Source: Paulinella micropora
Lineage: Eukaryota > Cercozoa > Imbricatea > Euglyphida
DNA length: 22,502 nt
Reading direction: 5' to 3'
NCBI GenBank assembly: GCA_009731375.1
Contig: BJOX01000200.1
Span: forward strand, 178,201-200,702
Shown here one piece after another: positions 1-17,404 of the stretch. The notes under the pieces were generated by a model. It searched no databases. It was given only the letters and a program-made list of their open reading frames with translations, and was not told the DNA's origin. The stretch's first letter is position 1. Each line of letters opens with the position of its first letter. Position numbers and translations under genes: made by a program.

Positions 1-44
1 GATAGATGGATGGATAGATGGATGGATGGATAGATGGATAGATG

Positions 45-135
<91 letters not shown>

Positions 136-169
136 TGATAGAGTGATAGATTGATAGATTGATAGATTG

Positions 170-231
<62 letters not shown>

Positions 232-311
232 CAGATTGATAGATTGATAGATTGATAGATTGATAGATTGATAGATTGACAGATAGATAGATAGATAGAT
301 AGGTAGATAGG

Positions 312-383
<72 letters not shown>

Positions 384-384
384 G

Positions 385-424
<40 letters not shown>

Positions 425-457
425 TGATTGATTGATAGATTGATAGATAGATAGATA
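1..457. repeat. (GATA)n microsatellite array
   Basis: Almost pure GATA tetranucleotide tract with scattered GATG and GATT variants, notably in blocks near 125-170 and 230-280. It begins at the window edge, so its true left end is unknown. No gene is seen in it. Confidence 0.97.
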
Positions 458-461
458 AATA

Positions 462-514
462 TATTTGGTCTATCAGCTCTGCATATCAGAAGTAAGCATC
501 CATTCCACCCCGCC
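462..514 (+). repeat. Dispersed repeat A, copy 1
   Basis: This 53-nt non-microsatellite segment lies between two GATA arrays. It starts near TATTTGGTCTATCA and ends CCATTCCACCCCGCC. The reverse complement of 7280-7337 carries the same sequence with small changes and is also bordered by TCTA/GATA tracts. Two copies in opposite orientation suggest a small dispersed element associated with GATA arrays. Its family is not recognised. Confidence 0.65.
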
Positions 515-530
515 ACCAGTTGGTGGCTGG

Positions 531-590
<60 letters not shown>

Positions 591-616
591 GGATGGATAG
601 ATAGATAGATAGATAG
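531..616. repeat. (GATA)n microsatellite
   Basis: Second GATA tract, directly after dispersed repeat A and a short unique spacer. Confidence 0.95.
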
Positions 617-734
617 ACGTACACATATATGCGCGTATGCATTACATATGCAGATTAATGTACATAAACCGATAAATTAAGACACATACATATACATTTT
701 CATCCTTAGCGCATATATATTTTCGGAAACATAC

Positions 735-861
735 GCAGTTTCGTGATAGTGGCATATTTTGTTTGCATGTTAGGGGCATCTGGCTTGCTTGGTCGCTCTT
801 TGATGAACGCCTTCAAGGTCCCAGTCACATCAACATCAACAACAAACAGCCTGCTTTCTAG
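735..861 (-). CDS. Candidate internal exon of an unknown minus-strand gene
   Basis: Read on the minus strand, an acceptor-like TATCCAG precedes an open stretch of about 42 codons, and a good donor GTATGT follows directly. The peptide includes RLFVVDVDVTGTLKAF and then KERPSKPDAPNMQTKYATI, which has ordinary protein composition, unlike the surrounding microsatellite ORFs. I do not recognise the family. The remaining exons are not visible and the neighbouring MAT2B-like exons lie on the other strand. The call rests only on splice signals and composition. Confidence 0.35.
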
Positions 862-869
862 CTGGATAC

Positions 870-1123
870 ATATACAATCCATTATACTACTGACTTGACA
901 AAGCCAAAAGTATGAGACGGAACACAAAAATGCGGCAGTTTTTTTCGAGAAAAAAAAATCTTTATGTTCTTCTTTATCTTTTGTTCTTCTTTGTTTCCTC
1001 TTTTTCTTTCCTCGTTGAACCTAGCTTACTGAAAAAACAACAAAAAAAAAACGAAAAAAAAACAAAAAAAAACCGAAAATAATGCAAACGTTTCGCTGCC
1101 GTCGCCTTTCGTTGTGTAAATCT
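870..1123. other. Non-coding A-rich stretch
   Basis: Contains several poly-A runs on the + strand (949-957, 1044-1075). I see no gene, promoter or RNA. Confidence 0.5.
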
Positions 1124-1660
1124 TTCCGGCACCACGATTTCTGCCGGGAATTCTGGTAGTAAAACCCACTGACATTTTGCCACAGTAAATCACTAGGAAA
1201 AACCCTATGGGGTTTTACCAGAGACCTGGCGAAACCCCTTTTACCGAGTCTTGGGGTTTTGCCGAGTGGTCAAATCCTTCCCGCACCACGATTTCTACCG
1301 GCAAATTCTGGTAGTAAAACCCCATGGGGGTTTACCAACCTAGGAAACCCCCTAGGGGTTTTACCAGAACTTGGGATACCCCGTCGGGTTTTTACCATTT
1401 GTTAAATCACTCTGGGAAACCCCTCGGGGTTTTACCAACCTTCCACAAGAAAAACACACAAAACCAACAAAATGTTGGTCTAAATCATGATATCGTGGTG
1501 CCGAATTTCACCTCAGAAAAATCATATTGGTCGTTCATGTCCGCGTGTCAAACCCCCTTGGTCGAGGGAAAACCCCTCGCGCAAGCCCTGACGGGCGCGC
1601 TCGGGGTTTTCCCTCGACCTCGGGGTTTTACACGCGGAAATGCCCTCCAAATAGGATTTT
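1124..1660. repeat. Cluster of AAACCCC/GGGGTTT palindromes and direct repeats
   Basis: The sequence GCACCACGATTTCT followed by TGGTAGTAAAACCC occurs twice, near 1129 and 1284, about 154 nt apart. Between and after these copies are several short palindromes of the form AAACCCC-2nt-GGGGTTT, near 1200, 1318, 1349 and 1418, each followed by ACC. The cluster ends in a large inverted repeat at 1560-1619. It sits upstream of exon 1, so it is probably intronic in the MAT2B-like gene. No known repeat family is recognised. Confidence 0.75.
1560..1619. repeat. Long perfect-arm inverted repeat
   Basis: The outer arms are 17 nt and perfectly complementary: GGTCGAGGGAAAACCCC pairs with GGGGTTTTCCCTCGACC. 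An inner CGCGC/GCGCG pairing adds to the stem around a short loop. It would form a strong hairpin in RNA or a cruciform in DNA. Its function is unknown. Confidence 0.85.
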
Positions 1661-1694
1661 ACTAGAAGTATATTCTTTTTATTTGCATACGCAG

Positions 1695-9811
<8,117 letters not shown>

Positions 9812-9851
<40 letters not shown>

Positions 9852-9911
9852 CTGCCCTGCTTCGCCTCACTACTCACCAAGTCCAACATCTAACGCTCTC
9901 TCTCTCCTCTC

Positions 9912-10009
<98 letters not shown>

Positions 10010-10030
10010 GCTCTCTCCCTCCCTCCCTCC

Positions 10031-10064
<34 letters not shown>

Positions 10065-10103
10065 GTTTCTTTCTCTCTCTCTCTCTCTCATTCTCTCTCT
10101 CAT

Positions 10104-10149
<46 letters not shown>

Positions 10150-10180
10150 TCACTCACACACACACACACACACACACACA
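9812..10180. repeat. (CT)n and (CA)n microsatellites after the gene
   Basis: CT tracts interrupted by the exon-15 copy, CCCT words and a terminal CA tract (10127-10180). The minus-strand Glu/Arg ORF is a repeat translation. Confidence 0.95.
9849..9900 (+). pseudogene. Exon-15 partial copy
   Basis: It repeats TTGCTGCCCTGCTTCGCCTC through TCCAACATCTAACGC. The two base differences within the codons are at third positions (TCC/TCA, ACT/ACC) and leave SLLTKSNI-stop unchanged. No acceptor precedes it, only (CT)n. Confidence 0.85.
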
Positions 10181-10189
10181 TCTTCGGCG

Positions 10190-11186
10190 CCGGTCAACGA
10201 TTTCCGCGTGCTATTTCTCGTTCTTTTTACACCAATCAACTTTTCTATGTTTTATTAATATTTTCTCTGGATCCTTTTTATTGAAATTTATACTTAAATT
10301 ATTTTCTCTGCATCTTCTACTGTATTGATTTTAATATTGAAAGAAAAATAAAAATCATTGAGATGAGGGGTTTCTCCTAGTCTCCCTTTATTTACCTTCT
10401 CTTTCTTTTTCTCATTCTTATTTCTCTTCTTTTGTTCTCTGTCTTAGCCGGGTTTTATTTCTTTTCTTTTTCATTCTCTTTCTTTCTCTTTGCGCTCCTG
10501 CCTTTGTACTCTTACGAGGAATTTTGAGTTCTTCTTTCCCTTCTATATTTCCCACTTTTCCCTGTTCTTCCTAGGCTTCCTTCCTTTGTTTTGTAAGTCT
10601 TGACTAACCCCCTGCGAGGAAATCAAGTTTCTAACTTGCAATCAATTGAATACACACACGGCTGTCAATTGACCTCAAAATACTTCGGGGGCCGAGGTCA
10701 GGGAAGGTACCAAAAGACTCTGGATCGGTCAATTCCAGTTTATTCAATACACTTGCTATACAGACTACTTGCCCCTTGCGAAACAATACAAATTGTGAGA
10801 ACTCAGTAACGAGAATATTTCAAGTGGAATACGAGTAACGGTTGTGTATTTAATACCAATTAGAGTTCAGTGTTCAAGTTAGTCTGGAAAAAAATAAGCT
10901 ATAAATAAAAAGGACGGAAGACTGCCACTTTACCTGGTTTAGATGCCTATTTTTACCTATACTCAATTATTATTTCCTATGACTGGGACTGGACTTGAAA
11001 AAGCGGTCCACCGCCGGGTGGGAAAAACTTGAAGGGTATTAATAGATATGGGGAAACTTGAAATGCAATAGTTATAATACTACAACATTTTCTGAAAGGC
11101 TAACACTGGTAAAGGGAAATAAATTGATCGGAGGCTGTTAACAGCAGTTGAAAACGTAACAACTACAAGTTATGACAGTTGACATG
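10190..11186. other. Unique stretch without recognisable gene
   Basis: About 1 kb of AT-moderate sequence. A possible AATAAA signal at 10347 is too far from the stop of the MAT2B-like gene to assign with confidence. I see no long ORF, RNA gene or repeat. Confidence 0.5.
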
Positions 11187-11472
<286 letters not shown>

Positions 11473-11506
11473 GGTACATTCAAGTGTCAAACTCAGCCAT
11501 CGAATT
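11473..11506 (+). mobile_element. Foldback (MITE-like) element, left end
   Basis: It begins GGTACATTCAAGTGTCAAAC and runs to GAATT, where the retrotransposon interrupts it. The reverse complement of 22116-22149 matches it with one mismatch, so these are terminal inverted repeats of one element. Confidence 0.8.
11503..11506. other. Target-site duplication, left copy
   Basis: AATT directly outside the left LTR, matched by AATT at 21912-21915 outside the right LTR. Confidence 0.75.
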
Positions 11507-11754
11507 TGTTACAATCCCTGAAGATAGCTCGATAAAAAGTCGGTAATACAACCAGACACAAATCCCCCAAAGGAGAATGATGTCTCGTTATATTAGCTCA
11601 GTGAAGCCGAAAAAGAAAGCGGCCACAGACCACGGTTAAAATGGCATTAGGTCAAATCCGGCCAAACGATATTGAAATACTGGGAAAAAATTAGATGCAC
11701 CTGACACCCGAAAAACTGTACTTTTTACCGGCTATCCGGGGGGTGATGCCTACA
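11507..11754 (-). repeat. 3' LTR of the retrotransposon
   Basis: 248 bp, TG...CA ended on either strand. It matches 21663-21911. All differences lie in the last 80 nt on the + strand, that is at the U3 start in element sense. Confidence 0.93.
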
Positions 11755-11757
11755 GTA

Positions 11758-11765
11758 CCCCTTCC
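11758..11765 (-). promoter_or_regulatory. Polypurine tract
   Basis: In element sense GGAAGGGG followed by TAC and then the TG of the 3' LTR. This is the usual place for the second-strand DNA primer. Confidence 0.6.
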
Positions 11766-12559
11766 AGTTTTTATGACGGAAATATGCAATATTTTCGTCA
11801 TATAGCTGCTGATTTCTTTTCTGCACAAACGCTACGGGGTGTTGCAACTAAGTGCATTAACCCATGGATAGACGGTGCAGTGGATAAATAAAACGCATAC
11901 ACCAGACACGCGTCAACTGTAAATCTCTAGCCTCATTTTTTGTAAATAAATAAAAAAACTCCTCCTTCCACACTCGTTGTCCCCCCCGTAACTTAATCCT
12001 GAGGCAGTATGTCAAGAACAAATAGTATTACTACTAAAATAAAAGCAGCATTATAATTTTTTCTCCTTCTCTAAAAACACTTCCGATCAGTAAATACATT
12101 GTCTTTTAATAACATACCCTTGTTTTCAATCAGTTACCTTAATATAGTACTAGGGGGCCAGTCCTAATAACTATATCCAAAGCCGGTGTGAGTGAACCCG
12201 ACCATGCGATAAACCGACACAAGTAGAGACGGACCGTGCTGGTATGACGATATTAAGTATATCCAAAGAAAAAAATATTTAATATGTCTACTATGAGAAC
12301 ATTTATTGAGAACATCACCCTGGATACTTGAAGCAGGGTCGTATCAGGAACGCCATCGCTAAACTCACAAGCGATCCCCCTCTACGGTGTCGTATCCATT
12401 TGCCGATTGACCTTCGCACTCATATGTTGCGATAAAAATGCCAAGTAACAACAATGGTATAAAAATATTTTAATAAGACATGATCTGACATGGGTACTAT
12501 GAGATTAATCCACATGCAGCTTTCAATGTCCGACGCGTGATAAAAGAAAAAAATGTCAC
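11766..12559 (-). other. 3' non-coding region of the retrotransposon
   Basis: About 790 nt between the last ORF and the polypurine tract. AT-rich with no open frame of note. Confidence 0.6.
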
Positions 12560-13390
12560 TTACTGCCTTCGTCGCCTTGCGCGAACCCCTTTGCCAGGTG
12601 GCGGGCCGCCAACAAAATTCAAGTCAAACTTTGACTCCTCAAGAATGTCCCATATTTTGTTAGGGATGGCGCCCAATGATAAGTCAAAAGGAATATCAAG
12701 CACTGCCCTAGGCAGTGACTGAATAGTCCACGCAGTGTGGTCTTTGTCTCGAGAGGTAATAGTATCATCCCAAGTCTCGAGATCTTTCGCGTCTTTGTAT
12801 ACCGGTAAGTATTGTCTAGCTTTTGGATCCTCAACAGGGTCCATGCTTCTGAGTACCGGTTGTATCGTTTTTGCTGCTGAGGATCTCTTCGATGTCCGCG
12901 CTGCCCGTGTAGTCTGCGGGACCGCCACAGCTCGCATGAGATAAAGATCTGAGAGAGTGTCATCGGCAACATGAAATTCTGCCGGTCTCAACAGATAAAA
13001 AGCGTCTCGGACCCACTTGATGGTCGCAATCGCCTCGCCTTCCTTCCATCGCGCATGTCGAATGTCCACATTACCCGCGTTTGGGTTAGTGTCCTTCTCT
13101 TCTCCTCCTCCATGGACATCCGTCGCTCGCGTCGATCTCGCCACCTTCCTCGGTTGGTCGAAGATAAGGTCATTTTGCGCTCTCCTCCTCTGCGCCTCCG
13201 TGAACTTCTCCTTTGTACCGCCGCGGACTATGGGGGCCTTAGACTGAGTCCCCGCCGCGCTTTTGCGGTTTGAGTCTTCCTTGCTCTCCTTCTCGGTCTC
13301 CTCCTTCTCCGAGACAGGTGCCCGATAGGCATTCTCCTCCTCTAAGGTATCCTCCTTAATTGATAGGCGGTACCTCTTTGAAGTCCTCCT
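12560..13390 (-). CDS. C-terminal extension of Pol (or ORF3), 276 codons, unknown function
   Basis: Directly after the TGA that ends the integrase ORF, the same frame stays open for 276 codons to a TAA. It begins with a charged stretch rich in Glu, Lys and Ser (for example EKEETEKESKEDSNRKSA), continues into a mixed region (RQYLPVYKDAKDLETWDD and DLSLGAIPNKIWDILEE) and ends in a basic RARRRRQ tail. The first GTG that could start it alone is at 13144, and no ATG occurs near the front. That favours expression as a readthrough extension of Pol, or the TGA may be a recent mutation. I see no chromodomain, envelope signal peptide or transmembrane segment and do not recognise a family. Confidence 0.7.
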   Translation of the reverse strand, partial: RRTSKRYRLSIKEDTLEEENAYRAPVSEKEETEKESKEDSNRKSAAGTQSKAPIVRGGTKEKFTEAQRRRAQNDLIFDQPRKVARSTRATDVHGGGEEKDTNPNAGNVDIRHARWKEGEAIATIKWVRDAFYLLRPAEFHVADDTLSDLYLMRAVAVPQTTRAARTSKRSSAAKTIQPVLRSMDPVEDPKARQYLPVYKDAKDLETWDDTITSRDKDHTAWTIQSLPRAVLDIPFDLSLGAIPNKIWDILEESKFDLNFVGGPPPGKGVRARRRRQ

Positions 13391-16300
13391 TCATCCGTTC
13401 AACGCCTCCTCAACGGATTCATCCTCGAGTAAGAAGGGGTCATATTTGATCAGCCTTCGAACATTCACAATTTGCACCTTCCCTCTACCCCTGATCTTAT
13501 AGTTTAGAGGTCCCATCTGCTCCATAATCTGGTATGGTCCTTTCCAGTGGGTAAACAGCTTAGAGCTAACCCCCTTGGGTACTTGAGGATGGTACAGGAG
13601 TACAATATCCCCAACCCGGAAACGGACTTGATCTAAGTGCGCTTGTCGCACTCCTTGTGCATCAGTCTTTCTGCGCTCCGCCTCCCTATGCGCCGCAACT
13701 ATTTGCTCCGCCTCCATCTTCGCTCTTAGCCTCATCCCGAACAACTCATCCTCATCTGCCCAAGTGTCCTTTGGATGCAGAAGCGAGGTTGGGATATTAG
13801 GCTCTCGGCCGTAAACCAATTGATATGGCGAGACTGAGCTCCTGGCTCCTCCTAATGCCGATGAGGGTAGACAGTTCATTGCAAAGGCAAATGAAGGTGC
13901 TGCCTCCACCCAGGCTCTCTGATTCTCCTTCTTCATACAGTACATCTTAAGCGAGGCTTTGAGAGGTCTATGTACCCGCTCGATCTTGCCATTCGCTCTC
14001 GGGTTATAGGCAGTAACATATTGCCATTTCATCCCGTTGTACTTAGATAGTCTGTCGATGACTTCATTATTAAAGTCAGAACCTCGATCAGAACATATCT
14101 TTCTAGGCACTCCGATCTGCGAGACGATCCTGTCGATCAGAGCCTCCGCAGTTGTCTTGCCTGTAACGTCCTTAACAGGAACAACCCAGACATAATTGGT
14201 GGCTCGATCTATCGCAGTAAGAAGGTATTTGTACCCTTCGGCCGATTCGGGGAAAGGTCCCACATGATCGATGTGTAAGAATTCAAACATCCCGGCGTGT
14301 AACGGGAATGTACCGATCAGGCCGAAATTCGCCTTCAACGGTGTCTTTGTGGTTTTGCATGGGATACATGCGTCTACTTCTCTGTCTATCTCCTCCTTCA
14401 TTCCTTTCCACCAAAATCGCCTCGCTATGAACCAATGAGTTCTTTGTCGACCCGGATATGCCAGTAAGGGGCAGTTATGGGCTGCAACATATATGAAGCG
14501 CCTCAACTTCTCCGGTACCCAGAGAGTCCATTTGTCAGGCTGTGATGCAAATTTGCCATGCTGGCCCTTGTACCACAATAGCACATATCTCCACGCTATC
14601 TCCTTCATTTGATCTTTGATCTGCGCAGTCTTTTTAAGCTCATTAGGGTTCTTGTATAACGTTATGAGCTCCTTGAACTCCGGATCCGTCGCCTGCTGCT
14701 GCCTCCATGCGGTAGGCGAGGCGATATGGATAGTACCGTCCTCCAACCTTACTCCTACCCTCTCCGGGTCTTCATCAAGCTCGCTTCGATTTTCCTGTGG
14801 AGGTTCAGTATAGACCTCAGTCGTCTCCTCCTCCTCTTTTATATTCGCCTTCGCATTCTCGTATGCCTCATAAGACCACTCAGCGTCTTCGAGAACATGC
14901 GCCTCACAGCATATGCCATGATCCGGGCCTTGAGGACTATATCGTAGACCCGTGCGGTCATATCGAACGCCTCTTGCCATCTGCATCGCCTCTATGTGGC
15001 TTACCTCGTACACCTTGTCCGTGGACAGATCTATCATTTCCACTGATGATACGAGAGCCGACACCTCCGACTGAAACTCTAGCCTAGAAAGGCTATCAGC
15101 GACTACGTTTCGCTTTCCCGGTAAATAGACCATCGTGAAATTGAAACATGACAAGAAAGCTTGCCACCGCGCCAAACGGCCGGTTTGTTCATGATTCATC
15201 AACCAAAGAAGGTTGTGATGATCGGTCCTAACCGTGAATAGAGGTCCTCCCCATAGATATTCTCTGAGCCTCTTGAGAGCCCATACTACTGCCAACGCCT
15301 CTCTCTGTCGCGTGCAGTAATTTCGCTCCGCCGCACACAGCTTTCTACTAATAAACATGATCGGGCGCAACTTTTTCTCCTCATCTTCCTGTTGCAGCAC
15401 CGCGCCAATCGCAAACTTAGATGCATCCGTGTCGACTACGAACGGCTTCGTAAAGTCGGGCATCATAAGTACTAATCCGCCGTCCTTGGGATCTTTGTAA
15501 ATGAGATCTTTGAGCGTATTAAACGCCTGCAAAGCCTCCTCATCCCACTTCTCAAAGTCTCCAAAATCAATCATCTTCTCCAGCTTAGCCCGAGTTGCAC
15601 CCCAATCGGGTATGAACTGGCTGTAGTACTGTGCCATCGCAAGAAAAGAGTGTAACTCTGTGCGATTCTTTGGCAACTGTCTACTCATGATCTCCTCCCT
15701 CTTCTCGCGCGATATCGAGACCCTATTATGAGAAATCTCGTAACCCAAATACGTCACACTTGTCCTGGCAAGCTGACATTTCTTTAGGTTGCATTTCAGG
15801 CCAAATGCTCCGATGCGCCTGAAGACATCTGACAAGTGATCGATATGCTCTTCCATTGTGTTAGAGTATACGATGATGTCATCGATGTAACAAAATGCAT
15901 ATTCTCCCGCCTTCTGTCCTCTCCTTCTCATAAAACCATCCTCCGACTGGTCGTCATATTGACCGCTCAACATCTTCTGCATCGCCTTCTGAAAGAGCCC
16001 CGGGGCCTGTTTGAGTCCCATTGGAAGCACCTTCCACTGGTATATTTCCATACCCACAACGAATGCAGTCAGCCATCTGGATTTCTCGTCCAGTGGTATC
16101 TGCCAGAAGCCGTTCTTAAGGTCAATGACCGAATAGAATTTAGCATTCCGCAGCACCCTTCTGCCTTCTTCTAAGGTCGGCAGAGGATTTCTCTCTTCCT
16201 CTAGCACCTTATTCACACGGGCATAATTGATCGTCAAGCGCCATTCTCCTCCTGGCTTAGGGACGATTTTCGGTTGAGAGACAATTGGAGATGTAGATCT

Positions 16301-17401
16301 CTCAATAAAGTCCTCATTGAGCAACTGTCTCACGTTCTCCTCCGCTATCTTCGCCTCATGTATGCTCAAATTCGCCCTCCGCGGTGCCGGAGATGGCTCC
16401 GCACCCGGTATCTTGTAAATGACAGCAGTGAAGTCCTCCGACTTTACACCACCTGCCCGAGGAGGGTCGAAAATTTTTCTATACGCCTCCATCTTAGCTT
16501 TGAGAAGCTCCTTCTCTCTCTCCGTACCCACTCCTTCTTCTAAAATTTTCCGCGCCGCCGCTTGGAAATCTTCCTCCGACATCTTCTTATGTTCTTTGAG
16601 GGGCGCTAAGTCCTCCTCCAAACTCAAATCTTCCTCGGACAAATCGTCCAGTCCCGTCCGTTCATACGTGACTGTGTCCGGCTCATCATCATGACCGAGT
16701 CCGACAAGCATATCAATAAGGTTCGCGTATTGTATCGGAGCCTTACGGGTGTAGAAACCATCAAAGCATGTGAAAGCTTGAGGTATCAATTTCAACTTGT
16801 CCTGGGCTCTGAGCTTCCGCTTGTATGCACTGCTCTGCTCCCGAGACCCGAGTCGACAAGCCACCACTAACTGTTGCTTGCGAGAGGGAACCGGTATAGG
16901 ATGATCAATAAGCCGGTCCCTTATCTCCTGTGCCCATATCGCCTTCTCATTGTACGGCAGACTGACAGTATACGGCTTGTTACTCTTAAATAGAGTCCGT
17001 AGACACTTTTTCACTTCAGTTAATGAGCGCGGCCAGGTAGGCACATCGCCCCAAAAGTTCGTGATAAAAGTTTTAATGTCATCCTCTGGAGTATCGGGGA
17101 TACGCCCCTTCCTCCTTGGCACAAACGCCTCTCTCTTTTCATCTGACATCTTTGCGTGGTAACAGTAGCCATTAGTAATATGGACATCTGCCCCACCACC
17201 TTCTGCGAATCTGGCCAACGACGGGCACTGTTTCGCAACACATATTATCTCCTCATTACGCGCTACGATTAAGTCATCAATAGACTTTTTGTCCCATGCG
17301 GGAATCGTAACCGTATACGCCTGCATCTCCGTCTCCCAATTGTCGGTCCAGGACCGTTCGTCCGGCACTGTGACATAGGGATGTACATAGGCTTCAGTTC
17401 C
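13391..17401 (-). CDS. Pol: reverse transcriptase, RNase H, integrase
   Basis: The frame is open from 17401. Numbering here starts at the GTG at 17368, 1325 residues. RT spans about 340-550, with the first catalytic Asp in YSVIDL (416) and the YIDD box (494-497). RNase H spans about 640-765, with D646, E690 and D716. Integrase starts near 955, with H964 and a CxxC pair (C1001, C1004). The second zinc-binding His is apparently Tyr971. The catalytic triad is D1034, D1094 and E1130 with 35 residues between the last two. A GPY module (HWKGPYQI) lies near 1275. The enzyme copies element RNA to DNA and inserts it. No ATG lies at the front, so it is expected to be made as a fusion with the upstream protease. 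It ends in TGA, after which the frame continues. Confidence 0.95.
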   Translation of the reverse strand, partial: GTEAYVHPYVTVPDERSWTDNWETEMQAYTVTIPAWDKKSIDDLIVARNEEIICVAKQCPSLARFAEGGGADVHITNGYCYHAKMSDEKREAFVPRRKGRIPDTPEDDIKTFITNFWGDVPTWPRSLTEVKKCLRTLFKSNKPYTVSLPYNEKAIWAQEIRDRLIDHPIPVPSRKQQLVVACRLGSREQSSAYKRKLRAQDKLKLIPQAFTCFDGFYTRKAPIQYANLIDMLVGLGHDDEPDTVTYERTGLDDLSEEDLSLEEDLAPLKEHKKMSEEDFQAAARKILEEGVGTEREKELLKAKMEAYRKIFDPPRAGGVKSEDFTAVIYKIPGAEPSPAPRRANLSIHEAKIAEENVRQLLNEDFIERSTSPIVSQPKIVPKPGGEWRLTINYARVNKVLEEERNPLPTLEEGRRVLRNAKFYSVIDLKNGFWQIPLDEKSRWLTAFVVGMEIYQWKVLPMGLKQAPGLFQKAMQKMLSGQYDDQSEDGFMRRRGQKAGEYAFCYIDDIIVYSNTMEEHIDHLSDVFRRIGAFGLKCNLKKCQLARTSVTYLGYEISHNRVSISREKREEIMSRQLPKNRTELHSFLAMAQYYSQFIPDWGATRAKLEKMIDFGDFEKWDEEALQAFNTLKDLIYKDPKDGGLVLMMPDFTKPFVVDTDASKFAIGAVLQQEDEEKKLRPIMFISRKLCAAERNYCTRQREALAVVWALKRLREYLWGGPLFTVRTDHHNLLWLMNHEQTGRLARWQAFLSCFNFTMVYLPGKRNVVADSLSRLEFQSEVSALVSSVEMIDLSTDKVYEVSHIEAMQMARGVRYDRTGLRYSPQGPDHGICCEAHVLEDAEWSYEAYENAKANIKEEEETTEVYTEPPQENRSELDEDPERVGVRLEDGTIHIASPTAWRQQQATDPEFKELITLYKNPNELKKTAQIKDQMKEIAWRYVLLWYKGQHGKFASQPDKWTLWVPEKLRRFIYVAAHNCPLLAYPGRQRTHWFIARRFWWKGMKEEIDREVDACIPCKTTKTPLKANFGLIGTFPLHAGMFEFLHIDHVGPFPESAEGYKYLLTAIDRATNYVWVVPVKDVTGKTTAEALIDRIVSQIGVPRKICSDRGSDFNNEVIDRLSKYNGMKWQYVTAYNPRANGKIERVHRPLKASLKMYCMKKENQRAWVEAAPSFAFAMNCLPSSALGGARSSVSPYQLVYGREPNIPTSLLHPKDTWADEDELFGMRLRAKMEAEQIVAAHREAERRKTDAQGVRQAHLDQVRFRVGDIVLLYHPQVPKGVSSKLFTHWKGPYQIMEQMGPLNYKIRGRGKVQIVNVRRLIKYDPFLLEDESVEEALNG

Positions 17402-17404
17402 TCA

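Noticed and set aside
1200-1660. GGGGTTTT words as telomeric repeats of the hypotrich ciliate type
   Set aside because: They occur inside separate palindromes on both strands, not as a tandem one-strand array.
12735-16694. Plus-strand ORFs opposite the retrotransposon
   Set aside because: They are antisense shadows of Pol without motifs. The minus strand carries all RT, RNase H and integrase signatures.
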